DNA of 64,000 bases from Bacteroidota bacterium (GCA_013288945.1 JABDAZ010000009.1:1-64000); one strand, 5' to 3'. Positions 27,901 to 35,178 are shown, counted from the first letter of the stretch. Notes: a model not told the origin generated them from the sequence alone. Translations and numbers: made by a program.

Positions 27901-28253
27901 GCCCGATTATCATGACTTCGCTAGCATTTGTGCTCGGCGTGTTGCCATTGGTATTGGCGTCTGGCGCCGGCGCGCAATCACGAAAAACAATTGGCGTAAC
28001 AGTTCAGGGCGGCATGATTGCTTCATCTTGTATTTCAATATTTATTGTTCCTGTGCTCTTTGTTCTTTTTACAAAATTGAGTTATGGAAAAAAGAAATTA
28101 AAATGGCTTGCTGATAACCGCGAATTATTATTAGAAAAAGAAAAGAAAGTAGAAGAACAAAATATAGATCCTGAATTGGAATTTGAAATCAATATGGAAC
28201 GCGATAATAACAATGCAAATGTTGATGCTAAAAAAAATAATCCTGCTGCATAA
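24966..28253 (+). CDS. RND efflux permease, second of tandem pair
   Basis: A 1095 aa paralogue of the preceding permease with the same N-terminus (MIANTFIKRPVTAIVISI), the same relay motifs (GIVVDDAIIVVEAVQH, GLSAKNAILIVEFAK) and the same tail motif (EKEKKVEEQNIDPELEFEI). The 4-bp overlap implies coupled translation at about equal amounts. Together with the single adaptor and single TolC this recalls the MdtABC arrangement, in which two different permeases form one heterotrimer. That both copies keep the full proton relay is seen directly; heteromer formation is an inference. No regulator gene lies next to the operon. Confidence 0.95.
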   Translation: MIANTFIKRPVTAIVISIVLTIAGLICVFNLPLDQFPKIAPPGVSVSTSYTGADAQTVEQTVTVPIEEQINGVSGMMYMQSTNTQTGTAGINVTFDIGTNINIATLNVQNRVSLAAPVLPSVVSQLGVTVRARNPDQLMNIAIFSPNGTHSISFLDNYSNTYILNALLRVPGVGDVQSRGNPFSMRIWMDPKKMASYSLMPSDVISALQKQNVYIAGGAVGAPPQMSSQTNEYTITVNSLLDKPEEYEKVIVKNNPATGELVYVKDIARVELGKFSYSNSGYADGKVATTILVYQLPTSNALQTAKNVYAALADLKKTFPPDVDYSIPFENVTIISVSIDEVVKTLFEALGLVAVVVFLFLQNWRSTIIPLIAIPVSILSTFIFFIPLGFTINTLTLFGFVLAIGIVVDDAIIVVEAVQHFIDNEHMSPKEATYNAMKEISAPVVAIALILASVFVPVGFIPGIAGRLYQQFAITIAISVVLSAFIALSLTPALCTLLLRPTNHDAKKTSLIERFFIAFNKWFEKITAKYANAVKFCIEKSAWVVAVLVIICAAAIFLFKNKPTGFIPSEDGGRVLMGIQLPEGTATTQTDSLLRKIMEIVATTPGVLHYNAISGLNVLSGGATSNGGSIFCMLKPWSERNTPELQIPGIMAVIKKRISQAGVKSANVTVNASPAIRGLGTAAGFSIQIQQGSTTDDVHQFEAVMNKYVAALKKQPATSTAYSNFTAHTPAFDLTVDREKCQMMGVNISYVFNTLQAFMGSRLVGNFTKYNTTFRVIVQADTASRAIISDLQKYYVRDTAGKMVPLSTMVRYKPISTAPLITHFNIFRSAEVDGSTPDGYSTGEGIETLKDVAAKVLPQGYTYEFSGLSYQEIKAGSMAIYIFMFSIVFVFLFLAALYESWSVPLSVMLAVPISAFGAVFALTTTPALSNNIYAQIGLITLIGLSAKNAILIVEFAKVRVDRGEDLIKSTIEAASLRLRPIIMTSLAFVLGVLPLVLASGAGAQSRKTIGVTVQGGMIASSCISIFIVPVLFVLFTKLSYGKKKLKWLADNRELLLEKEKKVEEQNIDPELEFEINMERDNNNANVDAKKNNPAA

Positions 28254-28678
28254 TTGTATTCGTATTAATGCTCACAAACAATAAATATTTTACTTAGCGC
28301 GGGTAAAATAATTGAATTCGTTCCCTTTGTTGTGAAAAAAATTCTACGGAAATAATGCATTTTTATTTTAAATATCTAAGTAGAAAATTATTTTTTTTCT
28401 TATTAATAATTCAATGTGATTTTATATATTTAATTATTATCCTTCCCTCGGTAAACGTGTTTATTACAGGGTAATCTTCAACTTTTTTTACAAAATATTT
28501 ATTCCGCACTTTAGTTTTAATTCAGGAACCCTTACTTTTGTTGTACCCGCCTTTTATAAAACAAACTCACTTTTAATTCTGGTATTTATTTTGAAAACAT
28601 TCTTTTAGAAAGTTTTGATAAAAGCTTTTTAAAATTTTTCAGAAACCAATTTTATAAACACATCCTCAAACCACAATC
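28254..28678. other. Intergenic region with candidate promoter
   Basis: About 425 bp with no gene seen. The motif TACTTTTG at 28533-28540 fits TAnnTTTG, with an imperfect -33 box (TTTAG) about 20 bp earlier. It would give the following lipoprotein gene a leader of about 130 nt. No terminator hairpin was seen right after the efflux operon. Confidence 0.45.
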
Positions 28679-29155
28679 ATGAAAAAAGTTCTACCTTTTT
28701 TACTCATGCTTGCAGCATGTACTAAAGAGTCAAGCGTTCAAAATCAAACAACCACACTTTCTAATCCTTCAACTGCGCTTTCCAATGCAACATTAACGGC
28801 ATACGGCACGCTCGATTTGCAAACCGACAATGCGAATATTGCTTCACTTGGTGTAATTAATTATCGTTCATCTTACGAACTGTGCGGCACTTCTGGAAAT
28901 GATTTATTATGGCCAGTTGTTTTACCACTTGCAGATTCAGCAACTTTTGCTCCTTCAATTTTAACTGATGGTGATAGTTTATCTGCAGAAGTTGATATTG
29001 ATACAACGTTCAAAAAAAATTACACAATCACACTTGTTGTTAAAGAAAATAATGTTGTAGTTAAAAATCCAACCGTTTTAAACCAACATTTTTTAGATAC
29101 AAAATTCGCTTTTCACAATGGAAGCAGGTACGATTTCACTGCAACTGTTCAATAA
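28679..29155 (+). CDS. Lipoprotein of unknown function
   Basis: A 158 aa exported lipoprotein with a very short signal (MKKVLPFLLMLAAC, lipobox Cys14). After a Thr/Ser-rich linker comes one beta-sandwich-like domain of about 110 residues: AYGTLDLQTDNANIASLGVINYRSSYELCGTSGNDLLWPVVLPL, then SLSAEVDIDTTFKKNYTITLVVKENNVVV and a final RYDFTATVQ strand. It is not recognised as a named family. The lone cysteine in ELCGTSG would be free. It is followed by a large perfect hairpin, so it is probably a single-gene transcript. Confidence 0.7.
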   Translation: MKKVLPFLLMLAACTKESSVQNQTTTLSNPSTALSNATLTAYGTLDLQTDNANIASLGVINYRSSYELCGTSGNDLLWPVVLPLADSATFAPSILTDGDSLSAEVDIDTTFKKNYTITLVVKENNVVVKNPTVLNQHFLDTKFAFHNGSRYDFTATVQ

Positions 29156-29458
29156 TAAAATTTTATAAAAATGCCTTTAATAAAAAACAAATTTTGAATA
29201 ATGCAAGCTGCGCATTTGTTGCAAAGCTTGCATTATTCAAAAACATTTGCAATCTTTACTAGCCATCCCGATTATAAGTACCCAATCTCCTCGTGTAAAC
29301 TTTTAGTGTCAATTAAGATTTCATTTCAGCAACTATTAATTTCTTTTCAAGATATTTCTTCTCCATTGTCCTGCAAAAAATTCTCTTCCGATTTTACTGT
29401 GAAGCCGCGTTCAGCACAGCTATAAGCACTTTTTTTTAAACCTCAAAAACGCAAAAAA
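29156..29458. other. Intergenic region with a perfect 18-bp inverted repeat
   Basis: About 300 bp. Apart from the hairpin at 29192-29242 nothing convincing is seen. A 74-codon frame starting inside the hairpin arm (29201) has poor composition and was rejected as a gene. Confidence 0.5.
29192..29242. terminator. Large perfect hairpin after the lipoprotein gene
   Basis: Two perfectly complementary 18-base arms (left TTTTGAATAATGCAAGCT) surround a 15-base loop. The arms end in T4/A4, so it may act as a bidirectional terminator or 3' stabiliser of the lipoprotein mRNA. Confidence 0.6.
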
Positions 29459-29647
29459 ATGAAAACGTTACTCATGTTATTAATCCTCGCACTTATTGCC
29501 GTTGCAGGCAAATTAAGTTTCGCATTTTTTCTTTCTGATCGTTATCTTCTCTCTGGTTTATGCACTGCAATCTGTTTGTTTGGTATTTCTTTTGTTATTA
29601 TATCATTGAAACCAGCAGACGCAGAAGATGTAAAAATCAAGGAATAA
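29459..29647 (+). CDS. Small two-helix membrane protein
   Basis: A 62 aa hydrophobic protein: MKTLLMLLILALIAVAGKL forms the first helix, and LLSGLCTAICLFGISFVIISL near residues 30-50 the second. A short charged tail (KPADAEDVKIKE) follows. The topology suggests a hairpin in the inner membrane with both ends on the same side. No family recognised. It is followed closely by two 30-residue single-helix reading frames on the same strand, and all three end at one terminator, so they look like one unit. Confidence 0.6.
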   Translation: MKTLLMLLILALIAVAGKLSFAFFLSDRYLLSGLCTAICLFGISFVIISLKPADAEDVKIKE

Positions 29648-29685
29648 AAGAAAAAATTTAATCACAAAAGAAAAAATTAAAAAAC

Positions 29686-29778
29686 ATGGGACAGCATATT
29701 TTAGTTTGCTTATTATTTATTGCAGCATTAATAGCATACACAAACCTTATTCAGAAAAGTGAAAATGAAACTGCATAG
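29686..29778 (+). CDS. Micro-ORF: 30 aa single-helix membrane peptide
   Basis: The peptide begins MGQHILVCLLFIAALIAYT, one membrane-spanning helix, followed by a polar tail NLIQKSENETA. It lies 38 bp after the two-helix protein and overlaps the next micro-ORF by 14 bp in another frame. The hydrophobic segment bounded by polar ends is what a real small membrane protein looks like, but at 30 residues chance cannot be excluded. Confidence 0.45.
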   Translation: MGQHILVCLLFIAALIAYTNLIQKSENETA

Positions 29779-29857
29779 AAAATATAATTTTATTTTGCTT
29801 GCCATCATTTCATTATACTGGATAATATGGTTTTTCTCTGTAAGAACAGGTTATTAA
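29765..29857 (+). CDS. Micro-ORF: 30 aa basic single-helix membrane peptide
   Basis: The peptide has a basic N-terminus (MKLHRKYN), a single hydrophobic helix rich in Ile and Trp (FILLAIISLYWIIWFFS) and the basic end VRTGY, suggesting N-in insertion. Its ATG lies inside the preceding micro-ORF, and its stop codon lies inside the stem of the terminator at 29840-29871. Role unknown. Confidence 0.45.
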   Translation: MKLHRKYNFILLAIISLYWIIWFFSVRTGY

Positions 29858-29878
29858 AAACCTGTTTTTACTTTTTTT
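29840..29878 (+). terminator. Intrinsic terminator of the small-membrane-protein cluster
   Basis: A 13-bp stem (GTAAGAACAGGTT with AACCTGTTTTTAC, one G-T pair) is followed by TTTTTTT. The stem overlaps the last codons and stop of the micro-ORF at 29765. Confidence 0.85.
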
Positions 29879-29962
29879 ATTAATGATATCAATCTTATAT
29901 TTTATAACGCCGCATAATTTTTATTTATCTTTATTTTGAACGCGAAAAAGTTTTTATAGCGA

Positions 29963-30904
29963 ATGATAAAATATGCAGTGCAGGATTTTTACAATCTTAT
30001 TAATAAAAAAATTTTAGTTTTTCTTCTCTCCATCAGTTGCGCAAATTTTGCAAATGCTTTTCAAAATATTAATGCAGATAAACCAACTTCCACAAAAGAA
30101 GATGCTGTTTTATTTATTAATAAAATAAAAGAATTGCAACCTAATAGCAACTGGCCCGATATTAACCCGCACCTTTTTTTAGAAAATATAAAAGACAATA
30201 TTAATAACCCGCTCAATTTATACGAAGGACTCAATACAAATTTTTGTGGCTATGCCGCGCTCTCCTATTTGGTGCTTCATGATGATCCGCTTGGTTATGC
30301 AAAGTGCATGATTGAATTGTACAATAATGGCAAATCAAAATTTGGAAAATCTACTTTGCATCCCTCATTAAATATTCATAAAATAGCCGGTGGGCTTAGG
30401 TTTAAGGGCGTTATGGATATTCGCCCGGCAGATCAATTATGGTTTCTTTGTTTGGCTGATCATTTTAAAGGTTATCTCAATTCTTTCAATCATAATTATC
30501 AATTGGGTGATGAAGATACTTTTTGGGCTGCCGTTAATTATGAAAAATTCAACAGGATGATTCGTGATTTATTGCATTATAAAGTTGTTGCAAGAGGCTC
30601 GGATTTATTGCGTCCGTGGATACATGATACCTATAAATATCTCAGCAAAACCATGCAAAACGGCGTAACGATTATGTATGTAAACAATACCATTTTACAT
30701 AAAAAAAATTACAACCTGGTGCGCGCTGGTGTGCCAACGCATTTTATTGTTTTACTCAACATCAGTAAAGCTGAAAATGGTTTGATTAATATTGTTTACT
30801 GGGATTATGGTTTCAGAACGCTTCGCCAGTTAACGCCTGCTTTCTTGCGAAAAATAACTTTTGGTATTTCTCATTGCACAAAAAAAATTAATAATGAGGA
30901 ATAA
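29963..30904 (+). CDS. Secreted protein with papain-like Cys/His/Asp pattern (candidate cysteine peptidase)
   Basis: A 313 aa protein with an N-terminal hydrophobic segment (KKILVFLLSISCANFANAF, cleavage near residue 32), so it is exported. Three motifs in the expected order suggest a papain-fold catalytic triad: Cys95 in TNFCGYAALSYLV at a helix start, His260 in RAGVPTHFIVLLNIS at a strand, and Asp281 in IVYWDYGFRTL after a strand. I do not recognise a named family and the assignment rests on this pattern alone. It could be a peptidase, an amidase or a transglutaminase-like enzyme. The following lipoprotein gene overlaps it by 11 bp, which implies translational coupling and a joint function. 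Confidence 0.65.
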   Translation: MIKYAVQDFYNLINKKILVFLLSISCANFANAFQNINADKPTSTKEDAVLFINKIKELQPNSNWPDINPHLFLENIKDNINNPLNLYEGLNTNFCGYAALSYLVLHDDPLGYAKCMIELYNNGKSKFGKSTLHPSLNIHKIAGGLRFKGVMDIRPADQLWFLCLADHFKGYLNSFNHNYQLGDEDTFWAAVNYEKFNRMIRDLLHYKVVARGSDLLRPWIHDTYKYLSKTMQNGVTIMYVNNTILHKKNYNLVRAGVPTHFIVLLNISKAENGLINIVYWDYGFRTLRQLTPAFLRKITFGISHCTKKINNEE

Positions 30905-31493
30905 AATAAAAATCGTTTTATTAATAAACGCCGTGCTGTTGCTGGCTTCCTGCGCATCAACCAATATTAAAAAATATTATGCCGATAATAAACTGGCGCT
31001 TGATAACATCAGCCAAACCTATCGCGAGCAGAATGCAAAAGGATCTTTTTCCATTTTATTCACTGACAAATCTTTCAAACATGTTTCTATAGAAATAGCG
31101 ACAGACACGATAAAATATATTTATGAATTTGAACTGAATGAAAAAAGATTAGGCGATACATTAATAAAATATCATTTGCCCGTAAATGAAACGGAAGGAT
31201 TAATAACCGCAATGAAAGCAATAAAATGCTCGTGGATAAGCAACCTGGATTATTATGAAGATGAAAAAAAAGGTTCTCTTGTTTTTATGTCGATACGTTC
31301 AAAATCTTTTAATATTCCTTTGGTTGATAAAAAATATTACATCCTTACTTACTACGCCCAGCCTCAGTATTATGATAGCGAAGGCCGTTTGCTCGATCGC
31401 AAAAAAAGGCGCCGGCTCCGGAGAATTAATAAAGATATTTTTTACAGGATAAACGATAAAGTTTGTTATACGGTTTCCAATTTATTCCGGTAA
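30894..31493 (+). CDS. Lipoprotein coupled to the candidate cysteine peptidase
   Basis: The start at 30894 (MRNKIKIVLLINAVLLLASC) gives a textbook lipoprotein signal with lipobox Cys20; an in-frame Met at 30861 would add 11 residues ahead of it. The 199 aa protein continues with a mixed alpha/beta domain (GSFSILFTDKSFKHVSIEIATDTIKYIYEF, KKYYILTYYAQPQYYDSEGRL), a very basic patch DRKKRRRLRRINK and an end in Phe-Arg. No family recognised. Overlap with the upstream gene and export of both products suggest that they act together in the envelope, for example as enzyme and anchor, substrate or inhibitor (inference). Confidence 0.65.
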   Translation: MRNKIKIVLLINAVLLLASCASTNIKKYYADNKLALDNISQTYREQNAKGSFSILFTDKSFKHVSIEIATDTIKYIYEFELNEKRLGDTLIKYHLPVNETEGLITAMKAIKCSWISNLDYYEDEKKGSLVFMSIRSKSFNIPLVDKKYYILTYYAQPQYYDSEGRLLDRKKRRRLRRINKDIFYRINDKVCYTVSNLFR

Positions 31494-31535
31494 AATTTTT
31501 ATACTTCCCATATCTTTAATACAAATCATAACTAT

Positions 31536-33161
31536 ATGAACAGGAGAAATTTTTTGCGCAACAGTTCGTTTGCAGGCATTACTTTATCTGCAACAGGAAT
31601 ACATGCACTTGCAAATAATGCTATTAATAAAAACGAAAACACCTCAACAAAAAATAATTTTAAAGATGATTTTATATTGAATGAAATCACAATTACAGAG
31701 CTGCAGCAAAAAATGCAAAGTGGTGAAATGACATCATTAAACATCACTAATTTATATTTAAAAAGAATAAATGAAATTGATAAAAGCGGCCCGAACCTGA
31801 ATGCAATCATCGAGCTAAACCCAGACGCAGCAAGCATTGCCGCCGCATTGGATAAAGAAAGAAAAGCCGGAAACATCCGCGGCCCATTACATGGCATTCC
31901 AATTTTAGTAAAAGACAATATTAATACCGGCGATAAAATGATGACAACGGCTGGCGCATTGGCACTCGAAGGAAACATTGCAATACAAGATGCATTTATT
32001 ATAAAACGTTTGCGCGAAGCCGGTGCAGTTTTATTAGGTAAAACAAATTTAAGTGAGTGGGCAAATTTCAGATCATCCAGATCAACAAGTGGATGGAGCA
32101 GCCGCGGCGGCCAAACAAAATGCCCATATATTTTAGATCGCAATCCTTCCGGATCAAGCGCTGGCTCAGGTTCCGCAACTGCAGCAAATTTGTGTACAAT
32201 AGCAATAGGAACAGAGACAGACGGTTCAATTGTTTCTCCATCTGCTGTAAATGGTTTGGTTGGCATAAAGCCTACAGTCGGCCTCTGGAGCCGATCCGGC
32301 ATCATTCCGATTTCTGCAACACAAGATACCGCAGGCCCAATGGCACGCACCGTTAGAGATGCAGCGATATTGCTCGGCGCATTAACCGGCATTGATAGTA
32401 ATGATAAAATTACCAGTGAAAGCAATGGAAAATCTTTTACTGACTACACAAAATTTTTAGATGCAAACAGTTTGAAAGGCAAACGAATTGGTGTTGAAAA
32501 ATCGCACCTGAATGGTTATAAAGAAATTGTTGCTTTATTAAAAAAAGCCATTGAAACAATAACTGCACTTGGCGCAACTATTGTTGAAGTTGATATCATG
32601 AAACCGATAAATGAAGTAAGCACTGCAGAATTTAAAGTGCTGTCATTTGAATTTAAAGACGGCGTTAATAAATATCTCGCAACATCAAACACAAAAATAA
32701 AAACGCTTGATGATGTAATTGCATTCAATAACAATAACGAAGCGAAAGCAATGCCTTACTTCAGACAGGAAACATTATATGCGTGCACAGAACGCGGAAG
32801 CCTCACAGATAAAATATATACAGATGCATTAGCGAAAACATTATCATCACGCAAAATTATCGCAGACATCATGAGCGAAAATAAACTCGATGCATTATCA
32901 GGCGTTACAAATGGGCCGGCATGTTGCATCGATTTAGTAAACGGAGATTATGATACAAGCTTCTCAATGTCAACGCCAGCCGCTATTTCAGGGTTTCCGC
33001 ACATTACCGTGCCAATGGGTTTTTTACATGCTTTGCCAATGGGCATTTCATTTTTTGGCACCGCATATATGGAACCACAAATCATAAGCTTCGCATATGC
33101 ATATGAGCAAGCATCTAAAAACCGCACGCCGCCAGCGTTTCAGCAGAATTTATTATCATAA
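31536..33161 (+). CDS. Amidase signature family enzyme, Tat-exported
   Basis: A 541 aa hydrolase of carboxamides with the Ser-cisSer-Lys triad of the amidase signature family: Lys126 in GIPILVKDNI, cis-Ser207 in NPSGSSAGSG and the nucleophile Ser231 in GTETDGSIVSPS. The spacing of 24 residues between the two serines equals that in FAAH. The N-terminus MNRRNFLRNSSFAGITL is a twin-arginine signal, so the folded enzyme is exported to the periplasm. Its substrate (peptide amide, acylated amine or similar) is not evident. A near-consensus TATCTTTA element lies about 20 bp upstream. The next gene module (HigBA) is separate. Confidence 0.92.
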   Translation: MNRRNFLRNSSFAGITLSATGIHALANNAINKNENTSTKNNFKDDFILNEITITELQQKMQSGEMTSLNITNLYLKRINEIDKSGPNLNAIIELNPDAASIAAALDKERKAGNIRGPLHGIPILVKDNINTGDKMMTTAGALALEGNIAIQDAFIIKRLREAGAVLLGKTNLSEWANFRSSRSTSGWSSRGGQTKCPYILDRNPSGSSAGSGSATAANLCTIAIGTETDGSIVSPSAVNGLVGIKPTVGLWSRSGIIPISATQDTAGPMARTVRDAAILLGALTGIDSNDKITSESNGKSFTDYTKFLDANSLKGKRIGVEKSHLNGYKEIVALLKKAIETITALGATIVEVDIMKPINEVSTAEFKVLSFEFKDGVNKYLATSNTKIKTLDDVIAFNNNNEAKAMPYFRQETLYACTERGSLTDKIYTDALAKTLSSRKIIADIMSENKLDALSGVTNGPACCIDLVNGDYDTSFSMSTPAAISGFPHITVPMGFLHALPMGISFFGTAYMEPQIISFAYAYEQASKNRTPPAFQQNLLS

Positions 33162-33178
33162 CATTTAAATATTGTTTA

Positions 33179-33271
33179 CCAGGCGAGAGAATTACTATTA
33201 AACATTTGTTGCGTCGCACACTTGTACTTGTAGTTCTTTATTCGGCGAATTAAAAAATGTGAAGTGAAATG
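33179..33271 (+). repeat. Dispersed repeat, copy C
   Basis: The copy opens CCAGGCGA, has the perfect core GCGTCGCACACTTGTAC at 33211-33227, and ends with TTCGGCGAATTAAAAAATGT, which matches the right end of copy F. It fills most of the gap between the amidase gene and the HigBA operator. Confidence 0.8.
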
Positions 33272-33310
33272 CTTCAATAATTTTATAATCATTATTCTAA
33301 AAAAATCAGA

Positions 33311-33351
33311 GATATTTAAAGTTTTCAAATTGAAAACTTTAAATATCTTTG
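33311..33351 (+). promoter_or_regulatory. higBA operator and promoter (perfect 18-bp inverted repeat)
   Basis: The arms GATATTTAAAGTTTTCAA (33311-33328) and its exact complement (33330-33347) are separated by one base. The right arm runs into a perfect -7 box TATCTTTG (33344-33351), so a repressor bound here would cover the promoter. The predicted start is only a few bases before the higB ATG at 33359. Confidence 0.8.
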
Positions 33352-33358
33352 TACTGTT

Positions 33359-33685
33359 ATGAATATTATAGCTAAAGGAACTATACTTTATTACATTAAT
33401 AAATATCCCAAAGCAAAAACATCATTACTTACATGGTATTATGAATTTTCAAAAGTTAGTTTTAATAATTTTAATGAACTAAAGCAGGTTTACGGAAATG
33501 CCAGCATAGTTGCCGATAACAGGGTTATCTTCAATATAAAAGGAAATGATTTCAGATTGATTGCATCCGTAAATTTCCGTCAGTTGGCGGCTTATATTAT
33601 ATGGTTTGGAACACACGCGGAGTATGATAAAATAGATAGCGCGAAAATCAAATTCGACGCGAAAATATTGGACTTTAAAAAATAA
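33359..33685 (+). CDS. higB: HigB-family toxin (RelE-like mRNA interferase)
   Basis: The 108 aa protein matches the HigB toxin family: it begins MNIIAKGTILYYINKYPKAK, then LLTWYYEFSKVSFNNFNEL, and has the conserved NRVIFNIKGNDFRLIASVNF and IIWFGTHAEYDKID. Family members cleave mRNA on the ribosome when freed from antitoxin. It is the first gene of the pair, with the antitoxin 4 bp downstream, the reversed order typical of higBA. The start is fixed by the family N-terminus, so there is almost no room for a 5' leader after the promoter. The complete length suggests a functional toxin. Confidence 0.92.
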   Translation: MNIIAKGTILYYINKYPKAKTSLLTWYYEFSKVSFNNFNELKQVYGNASIVADNRVIFNIKGNDFRLIASVNFRQLAAYIIWFGTHAEYDKIDSAKIKFDAKILDFKK

Positions 33686-33689
33686 TTGT

Positions 33690-34046
33690 ATGAAATGGAA
33701 AGTGATAAAAACTAAAACTGAATATAAAAAAGCGATCAAACGCACCATGGAAATTTTTCAGGCTGCATCCAAAACTCGTGAAGCTGATGAACTGGATTTA
33801 TTGCTTGTATTAATAAAAGATTATGAAGATAAAAATATCGTTTTACCAGAAATAAATCCTATTGATGCCATCAAATTAAAAATGGAAGAACGCGGAATAA
33901 AAGCCCGTGACCTGGAACCATTAATAGGCACAAAAGGCCATGTCTCTTCAATACTTTCAGGCCGCAGGGAACTCACTTTAAAAATGGCGCAAAAACTAAA
34001 AAATTATTTTCAATTACCTGCAGATGTATTCATCCATCACACATAA
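33690..34046 (+). CDS. higA: HigA-family antitoxin with HTH domain
   Basis: A 118 aa partner of HigB. The N-terminal half (YKKAIKRTMEIFQAASKTREADELDLLLVLIKDYEDK) is the helical toxin-binding part. The C-terminal half is an XRE-type helix-turn-helix (IKLKMEERGIKARDLEPLIGTKGHVSSILSGRRELTLKMAQKL). It should neutralise the toxin and repress the operon through the inverted repeat at 33311-33347. Length and motifs are intact, so the module appears active. Confidence 0.92.
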   Translation: MKWKVIKTKTEYKKAIKRTMEIFQAASKTREADELDLLLVLIKDYEDKNIVLPEINPIDAIKLKMEERGIKARDLEPLIGTKGHVSSILSGRRELTLKMAQKLKNYFQLPADVFIHHT

Positions 34047-34088
34047 ATAAATTCATTTTATATTTTTCATCATTAATAAAAAAACAAA

Positions 34089-34316
34089 ATGGCTACAACA
34101 AAAATTACAGTTAATAATAATGGTTCACTAAAAGTAGATGGAGATTTTGAAGTGCTTGACAGAAACGGAAATGTATATAATTTACAAGGCCGTGAAGTTG
34201 TTTCTTTCTGCCGCTGCGGGTTGTCTAAAAACAAACCTTTTTGTGATGGTTCACACAACGGCCATTTTGAACATGAAGCAATTGCATTCGATCTTCCTCC
34301 GAAAAAAACTGTTTAG
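34089..34316 (+). CDS. CDGSH iron-sulfur domain protein
   Basis: A 75 aa small protein with the mitoNEET-type 2Fe-2S signature CRCGLSKNKPFCDGSH: ligands Cys41, Cys43, Cys52 and His56. The preceding strands (SLKVDGDFEVLDRNGNVYNL) are typical of bacterial CDGSH proteins. It lacks any export signal and likely acts in cytoplasmic redox or Fe-S handling. It sits 42 bp after higA but has its own terminator, and a functional tie to the toxin module is not implied. Confidence 0.93.
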   Translation: MATTKITVNNNGSLKVDGDFEVLDRNGNVYNLQGREVVSFCRCGLSKNKPFCDGSHNGHFEHEAIAFDLPPKKTV

Positions 34317-34340
34317 TATAATGTGATTAATAATTTGTTC

Positions 34341-34377
34341 AAAGAGAACCGCTGAGAAATTCTCAGCGGCTCTTTTA
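34341..34377 (+). terminator. Intrinsic terminator after the CDGSH gene
   Basis: A CCGCTGA/TCAGCGG stem, extended by AAGAG/CTCTT, is followed by TTTTAT. The stem sequence resembles the structured repeat at 55820. Confidence 0.75.
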
Positions 34378-34404
34378 TAAAGTTCGAAGGCAAACATTAA
34401 TAAA

Positions 34405-34992
34405 TTATTCGGCGCTTTTTTCAACCAATCTTTTTTCAATTCTCGTATCAGGTATCAGCCACATCGCAGCAACAACACCATACAAAGCCAAACCAATCCA
34501 CGGGCTTACAAATGCCAAAGCGATAGCAATACTATAAATCACTACAGAAATTTTTCCTTTCACATCTTTACCAATCGCAATGCCAAGTGTTGAATTTTCT
34601 CCATGCAATTTTATTAATACGCGCAACAAAATATAATACGCCATGCCATTCATTAATAAAATAAAACCATACAGCACAACAGGCCATAATGCAAAATGAT
34701 TTTCGCCCATCCAGCCGGATGCAAATGGTACTAGCGACAACCAAAACAGCAAATGTATATTTGCCCACAACACAGCGCCATTCACATGTTCAGCCGCCTG
34801 AAACATGTGGTGATGATTGTTCCAGTAAATACCAATGTAAATAAAACTCAACACATAACTTATAAAAACGGGCAGCAACGATTGCAGTTCCGCAAGCTCG
34901 TGCCCGTGCGGAACTTTAATTTCCAACACCATAATGGTAATAATAATTGCAATCACGCCATCGCTGAAAGCTTCCAACCGTCCCGTTCTCAT
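34405..34992 (-). CDS. TMEM175-family (DUF1211) putative potassium channel
   Basis: A 195 aa integral membrane protein whose first helix carries the family signature FSDGVIAIIITIMVLEIKVP, the FSDG motif that forms the selectivity pore of bacterial TMEM175 channels. Later segments (YIGIYWNNHHHMFQAAEHVNGAVLWANIHLLFWLSLVPF) also match the family, giving six helices in total. Known bacterial homologues form tetrameric K+ leak channels. The length is typical. It is convergent with the CDGSH gene and divergent from a structured intergenic region. Confidence 0.9.
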   Translation of the reverse strand: MRTGRLEAFSDGVIAIIITIMVLEIKVPHGHELAELQSLLPVFISYVLSFIYIGIYWNNHHHMFQAAEHVNGAVLWANIHLLFWLSLVPFASGWMGENHFALWPVVLYGFILLMNGMAYYILLRVLIKLHGENSTLGIAIGKDVKGKISVVIYSIAIALAFVSPWIGLALYGVVAAMWLIPDTRIEKRLVEKSAE

Positions 34993-35074
34993 AGCAAAGG
35001 TTTTAGTTGCGCCAAAACTAAAAAAATAAAAACTATTAATAAAAATTCATCTTCATCGTATTAATAAAACATTT

Positions 35075-35178
35075 TGATATTGGGAATTTGGATATTGTGA
35101 TATTGGATATTAATGTCCTTTTCTGCAAACTAATTTGTTATCCAAATATCTCAATATCCAATATCTAAATATCCAATC
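35075..35178. repeat. Inverted tract of GATATTGGATATT words
   Basis: The left side repeats (T)GGATATT(GT) several times, and the right side repeats its complement (ATCCAAATATC, CAATATCCAATATC). The whole folds into a long imperfect hairpin around an unpaired centre. Confidence 0.65.

Noticed and set aside
29201-29425. Plus-strand 74-codon reading frame
   Set aside because: Its start lies inside the arm of a perfect hairpin, its composition is not protein-like and no start signal precedes it.
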